64,000 bases of DNA from Erodium maritimum (lineage: Eukaryota; Streptophyta; Magnoliopsida; Geraniales; Geraniaceae). The first letter of the stretch is position 1; each line of letters begins with the position of its first letter. The stretch is taken from contig OY997594.1 of the NCBI GenBank assembly GCA_963921825.1, positions 4,345,001 through 4,409,000 on the forward strand, written 5' to 3'. Shown here piece by piece: positions 46,186 through 57,644 of this stretch. The translations under genes and the position numbers were made by a program. The notes beneath the pieces were generated by a model. That model was not told the origin of the DNA. It ran no database searches and was given only the letters and a program-made list of their open reading frames with translations.

Positions 46186-46464
46186 TTTATTTTTATATTA
46201 AAAACCCCTTATCAGAACAGTTGGATCCGCTTGATCTAATGATCTAGATATATAGTCCTCCATTGATGCACACAACTGTAAAAAATTCTTGACACAAAAC
46301 CTAGAAAATCAACGAAGCAAACACCAAATCCAAGCCAATACAATATAATCAAGAGATTAAGAGAGAAAATGAAGGGTGGATCATATGTGATGGATCACAA
46401 ATTGAAGCATTAACATATATGATCGATCGTCATAATTGGAAATGGGACTAAAATAGAACAAAAC

Positions 46465-46610
46465 CTGTGTTGGGAATGGAGGTGTGAGCAGTGGCTATTC
46501 CAACGGTTGAAGGAGAGGCTGAGGTTTACTATTCAAAGATGAAAGATGAGAAACGAAAAGGGAACGGGAGAGAGTGAAAACCAAAGCGTTGGAGACAATT
46601 GTGTTCTTAC
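46465..46610 (-). other. 5' UTR exon of the LPP gene
   Basis: The minus strand reads ttcccaacacag/gttttg at 46465, a good donor. The matching acceptor tttcag/gaaatgcc lies 5 bases before the LPP start. The exon is pyrimidine-rich, as plant leaders often are. The upstream edge is approximate. Confidence 0.55.
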
Positions 46611-46869
46611 AGTTTGTGTCCTCAAACTTGGGCAAAACCGTTTTCATCACAGATCTCTCTCCACGTGCTTCGTTTTAACGAGTCTCTCTGATTGTTGTAC
46701 TGATTAACTTTTGTGTTTCTATATTTGTAATAATATGTTGTATCCGAAATTGTTTTGCTGATATCATATGATGTAGAATTGGAATATTTGCATTCATATG
46801 AGAAAATATGAAGTAAGTGTCTTGTACGAATATATTCAGAATGAGCTTTATTAGGGTTTCTCGAAACCG

Positions 46870-47334
46870 CTGGCGAAGACGGTCGCTCTTTATAGACTGC
46901 GTTGATTCTCCCGACATAGGTTCGGTCCCCTTGTTCTGTCTCAATGGCGACGATCCTCCTTACCACTGCTCCTGAATGTTGTCTCTCTGTCCTCGATCTC
47001 CCCGGGTCTTCAATCACCATCTTCGGTGCATTCTCCGTCTTCATCATCATCATTATTCTCTAATCAACCATTTTCGTTTCTGAAGCCGTCATCGATGCGT
47101 CTATCTCCTTGGCCTCCACTGATGCACCCTCCTCGACCTCTCTCTCAATTCTGGATTAGACTAATCGATTGGGTTTATTTTACTTTATCTGTTTTCTATT
47201 TTGCAAGGTTAATGACTAGTGAACAGAGATTCAGGAACTTTTACCAGAAGGGAACCCTAATTCATGTATATCCTCCTGTTACTACTGATGAGTTTAAGTT
47301 CGGTCGCACTATTCACGGCGAAAAGAGTCCTTAG
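46870..47334 (+). pseudogene. Orphan sequence, plus-strand copy
   Basis: It is homologous to the minus-strand copy at 47950-48521. A 79-aa frame from ATG 47095 reads SPWPPLMHPPRPLSQFWIRL, a hydrophobic stretch WVYFTLSVFYFA, then GTLIHVYPPVTTDEF. The upstream part, matching the MEDKPRF frame of the other copy, is disrupted. I know no family for it. Confidence 0.45.
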
Positions 47335-47699
47335 AAAGTAGAGATCAAACAGCGTTTAGGCATCAATGATAACATTCATCGACAACTTCTAACTGACTTT
47401 GTTAAGCACATATGATCGCTTTATGGTGAACTATACTAATAAAAAAATATTTATTGTTCGTTGTATTTGGTGTATTTATCGTATTGTTGGTGTTTTAATT
47501 TAAAATAAAAAGAATTTAACTAATGGAAGTAGTGCAATAATTTTCTTTTATCTCCTTCATGTAATAATTAATATATATTTTTGAACGAAAGGAGGAAATT
47601 TCCTTAAACCTTGATAACCATTACATCGATGTGCGTCAGGAAACAGACTCCCTGACCACTTAAGAAGGACAGTACGGAACCGAAGTTCACCAATCCTTT

Positions 47700-48521
47700 T
47701 TCTACTATAACCCCATGGATGGTGTTTGGATGCCATAAGGGCCAACAAAAACGAGTGTGAAGATGGTACTAGAGGTCCTGCTCCGAAAAACTGTCGCATC
47801 AGTAATGGCCAAGGATTTCTCCAGTAGTGGTGGGAATATACGCGAATCAACCGCCACCGACGGTGTTTGGATGTCATAAGGGCCAACAAAAAAACGAGTG
47901 CGAAGATGATACTGGATGTCCTGCTCCGAAAAACTGTCGCAGCAGTAGTGACCAAGTATTTCTTCAGTAGTGGTGGGAGGATATACGTGAATCAGGGTTC
48001 CCTCCCTGGAAAAGTCTCTGACTCTCTGCGCGCTAGTCTTTGACCCTGCAAAGACAAAAATAATGAAAATAACAAAGACCCACTCGATTAGCTTGGTCCA
48101 GAATCGAGAGAGGGGTCGAGGATGGTTCGGCGGTGGATGCCAAGGAGATGGACGCGCCGATGGTGGCTTCAAAGACGACGAAGGTTGCTTAGGAGCGAGG
48201 ATCCGAGACGGATTGATCTAGTGTCAGATCAATCTGCAATAGGGACAGAAAATAGGGGTGCGAAACCTTGTTCGCATGCATTGGTGGAGGCCAAGGAGGT
48301 GGGGATATCCGAGGAATTGACAGCGAAAAAGGCCGAGACATGACGCCTCGTAGAGAGGGAAACTCCTCAAACCCAGGCCGAACAACAGCAGATAAAGCAT
48401 AGGAATAGGGAGAACGCCATAGCGGCGGAGAGGGGAGACCGAACCTACGTTGGGAGAGGTAAATGCAGCGCCGGGGTGAGACGCGGCGGGGAGGGGCTAA
48501 AAACCTAGGTTTGTCCTCCAT
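47700..48521 (-). pseudogene. Orphan sequence, minus-strand copy with tandem duplication
   Basis: An ATG at 48521 opens a 110-aa frame (MEDKPRFLAPPRRVSPRRC and so on). A second frame then carries SPWHPPPNHPRPLSRFWTKL, a hydrophobic WVFVIFIIFVFA and GTLIHVYPPTTTEEI. The two halves would need splicing or a frame change to join. At 47707-48000 a unit of about 165 bases is repeated twice (tgtttggatgNcataagggc, ctgctccgaaaaactgtcgc). It is probably a lineage-specific sequence, perhaps transposon-derived. Confidence 0.45.
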
Positions 48522-49100
48522 TGGAGGCGCAAACCCTAGCAAAGCAAAAAACTAAGTTTTTAATATTATAATTAATATATTTGATTATTATTGTTCATTA
48601 AATAAAGTTTTGTTCATACAAATTTTCTAAGTTTCATTATTTATTTGAATAAAAAATAAAAAATAATTATCCCGACTAGAATCCCTACGCGAGTCTTGAC
48701 ATTGTGAAAAACATCAGTATTAGACTATTAGTCGTCGGTTTTTAAAACCGATTCCTATAGACAGATTCCAATACATTCAAAAGAAAATCATCGTTGTACA
48801 TGCTCTAAGTAACCAGCTCTTATTTGATCCATCCAAAACCTCAACCTAATGGATGAACCTCACAACTCCGAAAAAATGTCAAGAATTCAGAAAACGTTGT
48901 GGGGACCAGATCGGAAAGGTAGGCTGATGTGATTGAGGACGACGAATGTGAATCAATTCAATATATTCTTCAATGATTTGAACTCAAATGTACCAGCAAG
49001 AGAACTTACTGGAGTAAACAAAACATTGAAATAACAAGTAACACATTCCTTTATTGCTACGTGTTATTACATATGGGCACAACATGACCGACACGTGACC
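48522..49100. other. Spacer, nothing recognised
   Basis: AT-rich sequence without a credible frame, ending at the left flank of the hAT element. Confidence 0.5.
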
Positions 49101-52100
49101 CAGGGCCGGTTCAAGCTTTAAGTGAGTTAAGCAACCACTTAAGGCCTCAGATTGAAACTAGAAAAAAAAAATCATTATTGAATATAGGTTTTTATGATCA
49201 AAGTAAAAAGATGTGAAGCGAACGTACGGGAAATCCAATAAGTGTTGATTTGATATATCATACTTCTTTGATACTTTATAAATAAAGTTCTTAGACATTC
49301 AAACGTATATATGCATCTAAAGATGAGTCTTCAAGAATATCAATATTGTCTTATTGGAAGAGAAACATGATATGATTAATAACTTGTGATAGAATGCCCT
49401 AACTTTGTACTAAAATGTTTAGTAAAAAATAGGATCATTTATCAAAGAATAATTTATGGAATTAATGGACTAGAAACATGAGTCTCGTTGGGTTTAACAA
49501 TATTGAAATTTGGGGGTACTAATATACATTACAAACGGTAAAGGTTGTGTAAGAAACCAAGACTAACTTGACTAAAATAAAAATCAAAATAAAAAGAAAC
49601 TCTTCAAAAATTAATGCAATAAGTACAAGTAGTATAGATGACCTAATATATCTATCATATGTAGTTGTGTATTGCACAGGTTCTAGAGCAAATGATTTAC
49701 TCATAAAAGATTGAGATGCTTACCAATAATGTGAAGACCGATCCGGTTTAAAACGGGTGAAGCTTTAAAGTTGTTCGTTTGGAGCGTCGGAGTTGAAAAT
49801 CGGATTAATTTTTATTTCCTTTAAAAAAAAGGGTTGGACCGGGCTGGACCAGACCCGGCCCGAGTCGGGCCCGCCCGGACTCTGTCCGTTTCACTCACTT
49901 CGGGCCTTGAAGCCCACAAGTTCGCCAAGGCTGTTTACTTCCGGCCCGGCTACTCAAGCCTCGTTTTAGGGTTTCAGTGCATCATTTCCCCTACTTCCCT
50001 CACGCCTCCGTCCTCTCACCTTCCTCTCTCCAACCGAACCCGTCTCTCCCTCTTCTCCTTCATCACGATCGCCGCCGCCCTCTTCCCTCTCCGATCTTCC
50101 CTCTCCCTCACCCTCTCCGCCCAGCTCAGGTCGCCGGCCTCTTCTCGATCCCGGCCTCCCTTTCCCTTCGCCGCCGTCACCGAGCCCCTGACCTCTCCAG
50201 CTCAGTTCTCCGGCCACGTTCCCAGCCACCCCAACCTCCCTTCGACCTTATCAAGCCGGATCTGAGACGGAAAGCAGTGCTCGGACCACGAGCCGCCGTC
50301 CTTTCCCCGCGCCGCTCCAGATCCAACGCGTTGACGCCGTCCGCCACCGTCATCCTTTCCTTACGGTGAGCGTCGCAACCGTGAGTTTTGGTCGCCGGTG
50401 GCCGACCGGAATGCGAACCGAGCCTTTCTCCCGTTCCTCCTTCTTCTTCTTTTGTTCCCGTGCGTTGTTTTTTGCTCTGGGCTTTGTGGACACAGATTTC
50501 ATTTTGAATCTGGACTGTGTGGAAGCAAAATAAAAGGAAATTGAAAAGAAAATTTATTGAAACGAAGAAAAGTTTTAAATCAAAAAGGAAAAGATTTTTA
50601 AACTAAAATCAGATTTAAAATCAAAAGGGAAGTAAACTGAAACAAAATCAGTATTGTTTTGAAAAAGGAGTGTTGAACAGGACTGTGAACGAATCTGAAG
50701 AACCTTAAACTCTTGAACGTTTTGGAACCTGGATGTTTAAATCGGACTTTGAACGAGTTTCAAAAGTGGAAACGCTGAATCGGACACATCGGGGTTCGTG
50801 CCTGGAAAATCGTGCATCGGGTTTCGTGCCTCTGAACACGTGCATTGGGACTCGTGCCTCGTAAAACGTGCACCGGGTTTTGTGCTTGGGTGTTCGAACC
50901 CGATTCGTCGTAACCCCGCTTTTAGCTCGCTCGAGTTTAAAAGACAACTGTCGGATTTAAACTGGACTAATCGTAACCTTTAAATTAACGTTGAAACCGT
51001 TTTTAATTTATGGCTTTCGTGTTAAATTAGAATCCGACTTCGATCGAAGAGAAGACCGGAGGTAGCGAGCCAGGACGTCAGCAGCTAGGAGACGTAGTTG
51101 TTGTTCTTCGGTTGAGGTAGGGAACGTAGCGGATACCGGTTTAATTGCGGAAAGTTACTAGTATGCATGCTAGGAATAATAAAACTGGAACGAACGTTTA
51201 TATTAGATAATAACCAGACGAGTCTTAGTAACATGTAGGATGTGTTTCACTAGTTAATCGCTTTCAATACCTGGGAAATTGTCGTGCTGGTAGATCGACT
51301 ATGTCAAGCCGTAGGTTGTGTGCTGATTGAATTGCTTGTGATTGTTTGAGATGCACGCTGTGTGGCTTAGTGTCGGTAAGTTTATTAGACAAGAATTAGT
51401 ATATCCGCTGAGCATGTTATTGCTATGTGTGGGCGAGTGTGCCGTGCTTGTGTTGACGTGAACCCTTGGAAGTGATATGGTCGGGTGAGTGATAGACCGA
51501 CGTGACGTGTTGTGGACGATTGTTGGGCTTGGTAAGTCGGGTTTGATTATAGAATTGTGGTGCATGATATTATCTTGATATGTGTTCCGAGGAGTTGTTT
51601 CCGGTATGGTACCTACGACCGAGAGGGTACGCCGGTGTAGGGTAGTACCTAGGCCGACGGTGTGGTCCCACGTATGCGCGGTCCCCTAGGTAGTGGTTCC
51701 GGTACGATACCTACATCGAGGTGGTAGTCCGATATGGGATATCTAGGCCGACGGTTACGTGATCAGTGCTTTACCCGAAGGAGTGCCGGGAAAGTTGTGT
51801 TGTCTCTTCGTACCCCGAAGGAGTGATGGGAAGATGTCTAGGCCGATGGAGATTCCGGTACGACGTATTGAGATTGTGCCCCGTGCGTTTTCCGGGAAGA
51901 TATCTAGGCCGACGCTGTGTCTTCCGGTATGATATGATAGAGTCGGGTTGTGGACAGCCGGCGGAGTACGGGACTGCGGTACGGGACGTTTATGTGATTT
52001 TACTGTTTACTTGTGCTTGATGACCTGTTAAGTGATGTGGTTGCCGTTTGTGCTTGTTCGCTGAGTATGTTTGTTAGTGTGGTTTAGACTTGAGTTGAGG

Positions 52101-53299
52101 ATTGTGGTTACGAGTTCCGTTGGAAATTAGTTGTGTGTTGTACTAGTATGCCCTAATTGGACGGTTACCCGTGGTGGTGAGCGCTTGCTTATAACCTTAA
52201 CTACTTTTCCTCCTGAGCGAAATCTCACCCCTTACTTTGTTGTTTTTCAGGTTCTAAGTGGGAAGTGTACTAGCTGGATGCTCGATGCTTGGGAGCTTAC
52301 GAGGGTCCTAGGCTAGATAGTCTAGAGACGTACCGTTAGATGTTGAACTATCTTACCGTGCTTTTTACCGAGCTGTAACTCGCGACGTTGTTTAAAGTTT
52401 TAAACTACTAATTGAGACTTGTTTTGGCTTTAATGTCGTTTAAAATTATGATTGTTTTAGTTCACGTCTCGAGTCCGGGCAAAACCGGATTTGGGGCGTG
52501 ACAAATAATGGACATAAAAATCCTCAACGGAGAGTCCATACTACAGAGAAATTATTACACACAGGAAATAGAGATGTTCAACAAAGAGTAAAGACCAAAA
52601 GGCATGAACATGAACGATTGTTTGTTTGTGATTTTTTAGACACAAATCAAAAGGATCAATAGGCACGAGTTTGTTTATAAGCTTATTTAAGCTTTAAAGA
52701 GCAACAAAAGTTAAATGAACTTGAACATATATCATGAGGTAACCGAGAGAATGTGTTGGCCTTGTCATATTTTGTTTGTGTTGGTTAACTGGTGGGTTTC
52801 GATACCGAATGTCTTTAGTGCTAGAAAATTCTCACCTAGATACTACCATGTGTCGTTAATGTTGGTTCTGACGGTTTTCTTACTTTTGGTTATATATGAT
52901 TAATACTAGTTAGAGTCAAGAAGATGATGATAGAAAATATCTATACACGAGTTCTCATACAAGCTAGCATAATTTGGTGTAATTTTCTCGAACTATCTGA
53001 ACCTATCATATTTAAACTTGACATGAAAATATATTGAATATTTGAGTTTTTTTATATATATAGAATTCTAGACATCAAATCCTATCCATCGAGGGTGTCT
53101 TGTTAGAAATTAATCTATATCACCTATTTTATATATTTTTTAGTGTTATAAGTAGACGTTGATGCTTATTTTCTCAATATGATCTAGTATAATGCTTCTA
53201 TGAACAAATTTACTTATCTTATTATTATAATTTTCATAAGAAAAAAAGACATCGATCAAATTCTCGCTTAAGGTTCCAAATATCATTGGGTCGGCCCTG
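49101..53299. mobile_element. hAT transposon split by a solo LTR
   Basis: The ends cagggccggttc and gggtcggccctg are inverted and match the well-known plant hAT terminus. The flanks acgtgacc (49093-49100) and acgtgaac (53300-53307) are an 8-bp duplication with one change. Removing the inner LTR leaves about 1.4 kb without an intact transposase, so it is non-autonomous or decayed. Confidence 0.85.
49730..52503. mobile_element. Solo LTR of a large Gypsy-type retrotransposon
   Basis: The 2774-bp LTR starts TGTGAAGACC and ends TTTGGGGCGTGACA, with TG...CA borders. It is flanked by the perfect 5-bp duplication AATAA (49725-49729 and 52504-52508). No primer site, gag or pol follows, so the internal part was lost by LTR recombination. 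It holds a GC-rich pyrimidine tract (49980-50350) and a minisatellite built on ctaggccgacgg at 51640-51920. Confidence 0.88.
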
Positions 53300-53384
53300 A
53301 CGTGAACTACTGCAAAGCGTTGACAGGCACGTGCTTGGCCGCCTCAGCTAACGCCGACATCGTCGTCGGAGTCATGGTTTGGTA

Positions 53385-55956
53385 CTAAGAAGGAGGCAAC
53401 GGCGCGACCACATTGTGTTGAGCATGCGCTTGGTACCCATAATTACTGGTACCGGACGGAGTCGGGTTGTGCACATAGCTCACAAATTGTTGATGAAACT
53501 GATTCGCTGGAACCTGGAGCAGCGGCGTAGAAGCGGTAGCGTATGCACCTGCACCGGTCATCTCAGGCTGAACCATGACGTTAGTGTGGGTCCCGAGGCT
53601 CATCAGAGCTGCACCGTGATCGGGTTGAATAGACATGTTGTATGATTGTTGGTGTGATAATGGCATCACGTATGCCGGATACTGCTGATGTGGCGGTTGT
53701 TGTTGTTGCTGTTGTTGTGACAGGCCGTATATTTGGTAGTAAGATTGGACCGGCATGGCTCCGGTAGGGGCCGTGCGAGAGATGTAATGAACGAATTGTT
53801 GTTGTTGTTGCTGCTGTTGTTGAAAGAGCGTGTAATTTGGATCGAGATTTGTGTTTGGACCATCAGGGTCTTTGTTGTCTTGATACAACATTGGTCTTGA
53901 AAATGAATTTGCAGATGTAATGCTACACTCACTGCACAATCGAAATTAGAAATTAAGAACTATTGTAATAGAATTGTAATTGAGATATGTTTGAGTTTTT
54001 AGTTGAGTTTTATATCGCACTGTCTTCAAATATAGCAACATAACTAATTTAACTACATTTAATTATGTCTGATTTTTACATAACTAATTAAATTTGTTTT
54101 GAACCGTAACTTGAGTTCTCAGAAAATTAAAAATCGGACAACGTCTAAAAGAAGAATTTTGGAAACCATGACTATCTCCTATAAAAAAAGATAATTATAT
54201 GAATAGTTAAATATTGAAACTTACTCTTAACTATTGGTTACGAACACTATATTATCCAACGTTTCAAAACAACAAATACACTATCTTAAGTATTGGTCAT
54301 GGATTCAATTACTAATAATGGACAGAATATTCTGTTCCGTTAGTCATATGACCTCATATATCACTTAATAGATGATAAAATAACGATTTTGGCCTTACTT
54401 ATTTGACATATATACATTTTATAAGAAACATTAGCACCGTACCCTCGTTATTGTTCCTTGTAAAAGGTGTATAGGTTAAATAAGGGTAAAATCGTTATTT
54501 TACTATCTATTGAGTGATACATGAAGTCATATGACCAAGGTTCTAAAAAACGTTACGCGCTAGTCAGGCGGCAAGAGCCTTTTGAGGATTAATCGGGACT
54601 AAACTAGGATTAATCGGGATTTAATTGAATTAATCGGGTCGGCGAACAAAAAAATAGGGTCGAGGCGGACGCTTAGGTGGGGCTTGATCGGGATTTTTAG
54701 AACATTGCATAGGACTAACAAAACGAAATATTTCTATTCATTTTTACTAACAAAATCGATGACCAATGTTTATGATAATGAATTTGTAATTTTAAAATGT
54801 TAAGTAGTATAGTATTGGTGATCAATAATTAAGACTAAATTTCAAACGCATCATTGAATATAGTTAAGTGATATTATTTTTTAAGTAGAAAATCATAATT
54901 ACGTGTGATGGGTTGGTAATTTAATCATGAACATAAAAATTATGAAATCCAATTTGCAAATGAAGCGATTGAGTACCTGGTAATCGAATCCGGCGAGGGG
55001 AGGCTGAAACCGGCGGCGGGACCACCGTGACCGGCGGGCTTGTTATGCTGCGGCGGCTGAAGAGGCAGGGGAGGCTTCCGAAACCCGACGGGCACTCCCT
55101 CGTCGTCGGAGTAAGCCCTGTGACCCGTCATGTTCTGATCAGATTGTGGTGTTGGAATGGGAACAATCGGTGGTGGATTAGCAAATTCTTCATCGATCGC
55201 AACCTTGCTCTGATCCAGAGTCGCTCTGTCCTCCACGCGCAGCCGAATCGGAGGCAGATACGCCGTGGACGGCGACGAAGACGAGGATCCGAACGAGGAC
55301 GAGTTCTCCACGGAACGCGATTCGGCGGCGCGTGGAGGTTCTAGATCCTTCAATTGATTGTTGTCGTCGAGATTCACCAAGCAATCGATAGTCACGGAAT
55401 CGGAGAGGCCCCGGGGGAGGAGGCCGGTGCCGTTGAGCGCGTCGACGAACCACGTCTCGGACTTGGCGTCGTCGAGGAGGGACCCCATCGACGTGGCGGT
55501 CTCGGGCTTGAGGAAGAAGACGAAGAGGCGGAGGCGAGACATGGTGCGGTCGTACTCGTCGATCATGTTCTCGAGGTCCTCGTCGGTGGTGACGGAGACG
55601 AGGGAGTCGAGGTCCTCGTTGGGGAGCTGGTACTTGAGGGTGAAGGGGCGGCCGTTGAGGAGAGTGCGGGAAAGGCGGGTGGTGAGGTTGGAGAGAGATG
55701 AGTTGCGGTCCACCACCACAATGCGGGTGTCCCCGCCCACGTAGCACAAGGACTTGTCGTGTGGGCGGGGGATGATGTGCCCGCCGTAGCTGCACATCAT
55801 CCTCAGCTTGGCTCCTCCCGGGATCGGGAGAAGCTGGTCTTCCCAAGCATCCCGGGAGAATGGGGAGGATTGCCCTGAATCATAATAGCAACCGACACCC
55901 GTATTCTGGTTGGTGATGGTGGTCGGGAGGGGCGGGAGGAGTTGTGTATCCGTCAT
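53385..55956 (-). CDS. PB1-domain protein (octicosapeptide family) with poly-Gln tail
   Basis: Exons are 54977-55956 and 53385-53931, totalling 1527 nt (508 aa plus stop) in frame. The PB1 domain (about residues 50-150) starts KLRMMCSYGGHIIPRPHDKS with the basic cluster. It continues with LCYVGGDTRIVVVDR and ends in the acidic OPCA part TTDEDLENMIDEYDR. PB1 domains pair head to tail through these two faces. A Ser-rich linker follows, then exon 2 begins ECSITSANSFSRPM and carries two poly-Gln runs of nine and seven and many Tyr, Pro and Gln residues, a disordered tail. Plant members of this type are scaffold-like cytosolic proteins; the partner is unknown. A hAT element ends 85 bases past the stop, in or next to the 3' UTR. 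Confidence 0.9.
54285..54775. mobile_element. Hairpin MITE in the PB1-gene intron, itself interrupted
   Basis: The left arm (tattggtcatggatt, ccgttagtcatatgacctca, gataaaataacgatttt) pairs with the right side (taaaatcgttattttacta, atgaagtcatatgac, then after the nested element gactaacaaaacg and aaatcgatgaccaat). Borders are approximate. The hAT MITE 54536-54707 sits in its right arm. Confidence 0.65.
54536..54707. mobile_element. hAT-type MITE, copy 3, short
   Basis: A 172-bp element with ends caaggttctaaaaa and ttttagaacattg and flanks catatgac and cataggac (8 bp, one change). It is an internally deleted relative of copies 1 and 2. Confidence 0.82.
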
Positions 55957-57644
55957 GGTTTTGGTTTGGAAAGAAATGAGTTCATAAGGCGAAATTGTAC
56001 TCCACTTAATACTGAGTAATTTGTAGAGTCAAACGAGATGGAGACTTGGAGTTTGGACTAATGTGACTTGGTTCAATCAATGTACACAATGTCTTGCAAG
56101 TGAAGATTGGTAAGGGATCCAATTCAGTGAATTGAAGCGGGAAAGGATTGGTGTTCAATGTTGTGTTATTGCTACGTTACTCCATTCTTTTGAAACGAGG
56201 AGATTTGAGACGAGAGAGCACGTGAGACGGCACCTAAGTCGGTCCTATGAAGACAAAATTGTGGTATGATATTGATATCTTTTTGGGTTTAGTACAAATG
56301 CACGTGGACATGAGTAGAGATCGAGTCCATGGAGTGGGTTTGGATCCTTTTATTGTACGAGGAAGATGTGGGAGAGAGGCGAAACCCAAGGAGCAATCCA
56401 AGGTGATGGCATTGAAATGTGTGTGCACATCTATTCCTTTCGGATTCTTTATTGTGGTTTGTCTTTGAAACGATGTTTTCACCTGATGCTTTTACCTGAT
56501 GCATAGTCTCGGGGAAGATTGCAGGTGCTTAGTCTCGGTGAAGATTGCAGGGTCAATTAACCAGTACCGGTCTCAACAAAAATAACCGATCACGACATTG
56601 ACGGGAGATATTTTACCGCATTTTAATGGGGCAAGAAGAGGAGGACAAGAGTCGATCAATGGGTAAGGATAGTTCATAGTTGAATATCGAAAGAGAAAGA
56701 ACATAGAGGATGCGATAAACAGTGAGGGGTTGAGTCGATTTAAATGAGGGAAGTGGGCTTCACATATTAGAAAGCTCGACCATTCTCTTGTCTTTAACCC
56801 CTATCTACTCCGTCTTCCAATCAAGAGAAAGTCTGCAGATGGTTTTGAAATCATCACTAGTAGGGAGCTATGGAGGTTCCGGGGGGGACGCCTCGGTGTC
56901 ACTTGAAGCCAACGTTGATGCATGCGGGTTTTACCAATGCCTATTATATAGGGTTAATTACCTTTAGTACTCCTTATGTATTGGTAACACTCTTTTAGTA
57001 CCTTCATGTATTGCTCCGGACAAAATTTTAGTCAAGTTTGCGCCATTTTGATGATATGTGATCAATTCATAAGAGATATTAAATATTATGTTATCAACAC
57101 ATAAGGGGTATTAAATGATTTGTGACCAATTCATAAAAAATACTAAATGTGTGTCACCAAAATGTAAGGACTGTTATTGAACGTTATAAAACTTTGGTAC
57201 TAAAAGTATGTTACCAATTCAAAAGGGGTACAAAAAGTAATTAACTCTATTATATATGCACAACTCTAGAAGATAGGACTGAAGACTGCAAAGACCATAC
57301 TAAATAGTGTACAACTTTTTTCCCTTCAGCCCAAATAGGAGAAAGAGAAATAGCAATTAAACATTAACAAACAAAGAAAAATAACTTGAAAGTTTATCAC
57401 TAGAATAACATGTGCCATTGTCAAATCAATACAACAGTGTCTGTTTTTTGAGTGTTGAGCACCAATGATGGGTAAGATATTTAGACTATACAGTCATATT
57501 CCCATTTTGTTTATATAGACACAAATCACACACAAGTAATGCAAACAGTTCAAGGGTTGAACTTGATTCTAATAGAAATGAGCATAATGCATTGTATACA
57601 AACCATTGTGATCATATATAACATTTACCCGTTGTCATGGCTGG
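55957..57644. other. Spacer between PB1 and AMSH1 genes
   Basis: 55957-56200 is the promoter side of the PB1 gene. At about 56500-56553 a short unit (agtctcggNgaagattgcagg) is repeated twice. The family B MITE at 56951-57247 is listed separately. No gene is supported. Confidence 0.5.
56951..57247. mobile_element. Mutator-like MITE (family B)
   Basis: A 297-bp element with ends gggttaattaccttt and aaagtaattaactc. It is flanked by the perfect 9-bp duplication tattatata (56942-56950 and 57248-57256). Confidence 0.9.

Noticed and set aside
46622..47053. 143-residue minus-strand frame with an ATG
   Set aside because: It runs antisense to the orphan copy whose homology is on the plus strand, and it has no recognisable feature.
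49834..50369. Overlapping Ser/Pro/Arg-rich frames of 130-143 residues
   Set aside because: They lie in the GC-rich tract of the solo LTR, with no domain. Probably LTR leader sequence.
55190..55846. 218-residue antisense-phase frame in the PB1 gene
   Set aside because: GC-rich exon shadow. The PB1 frame has clear motifs and this one has only Arg/Pro/His runs.
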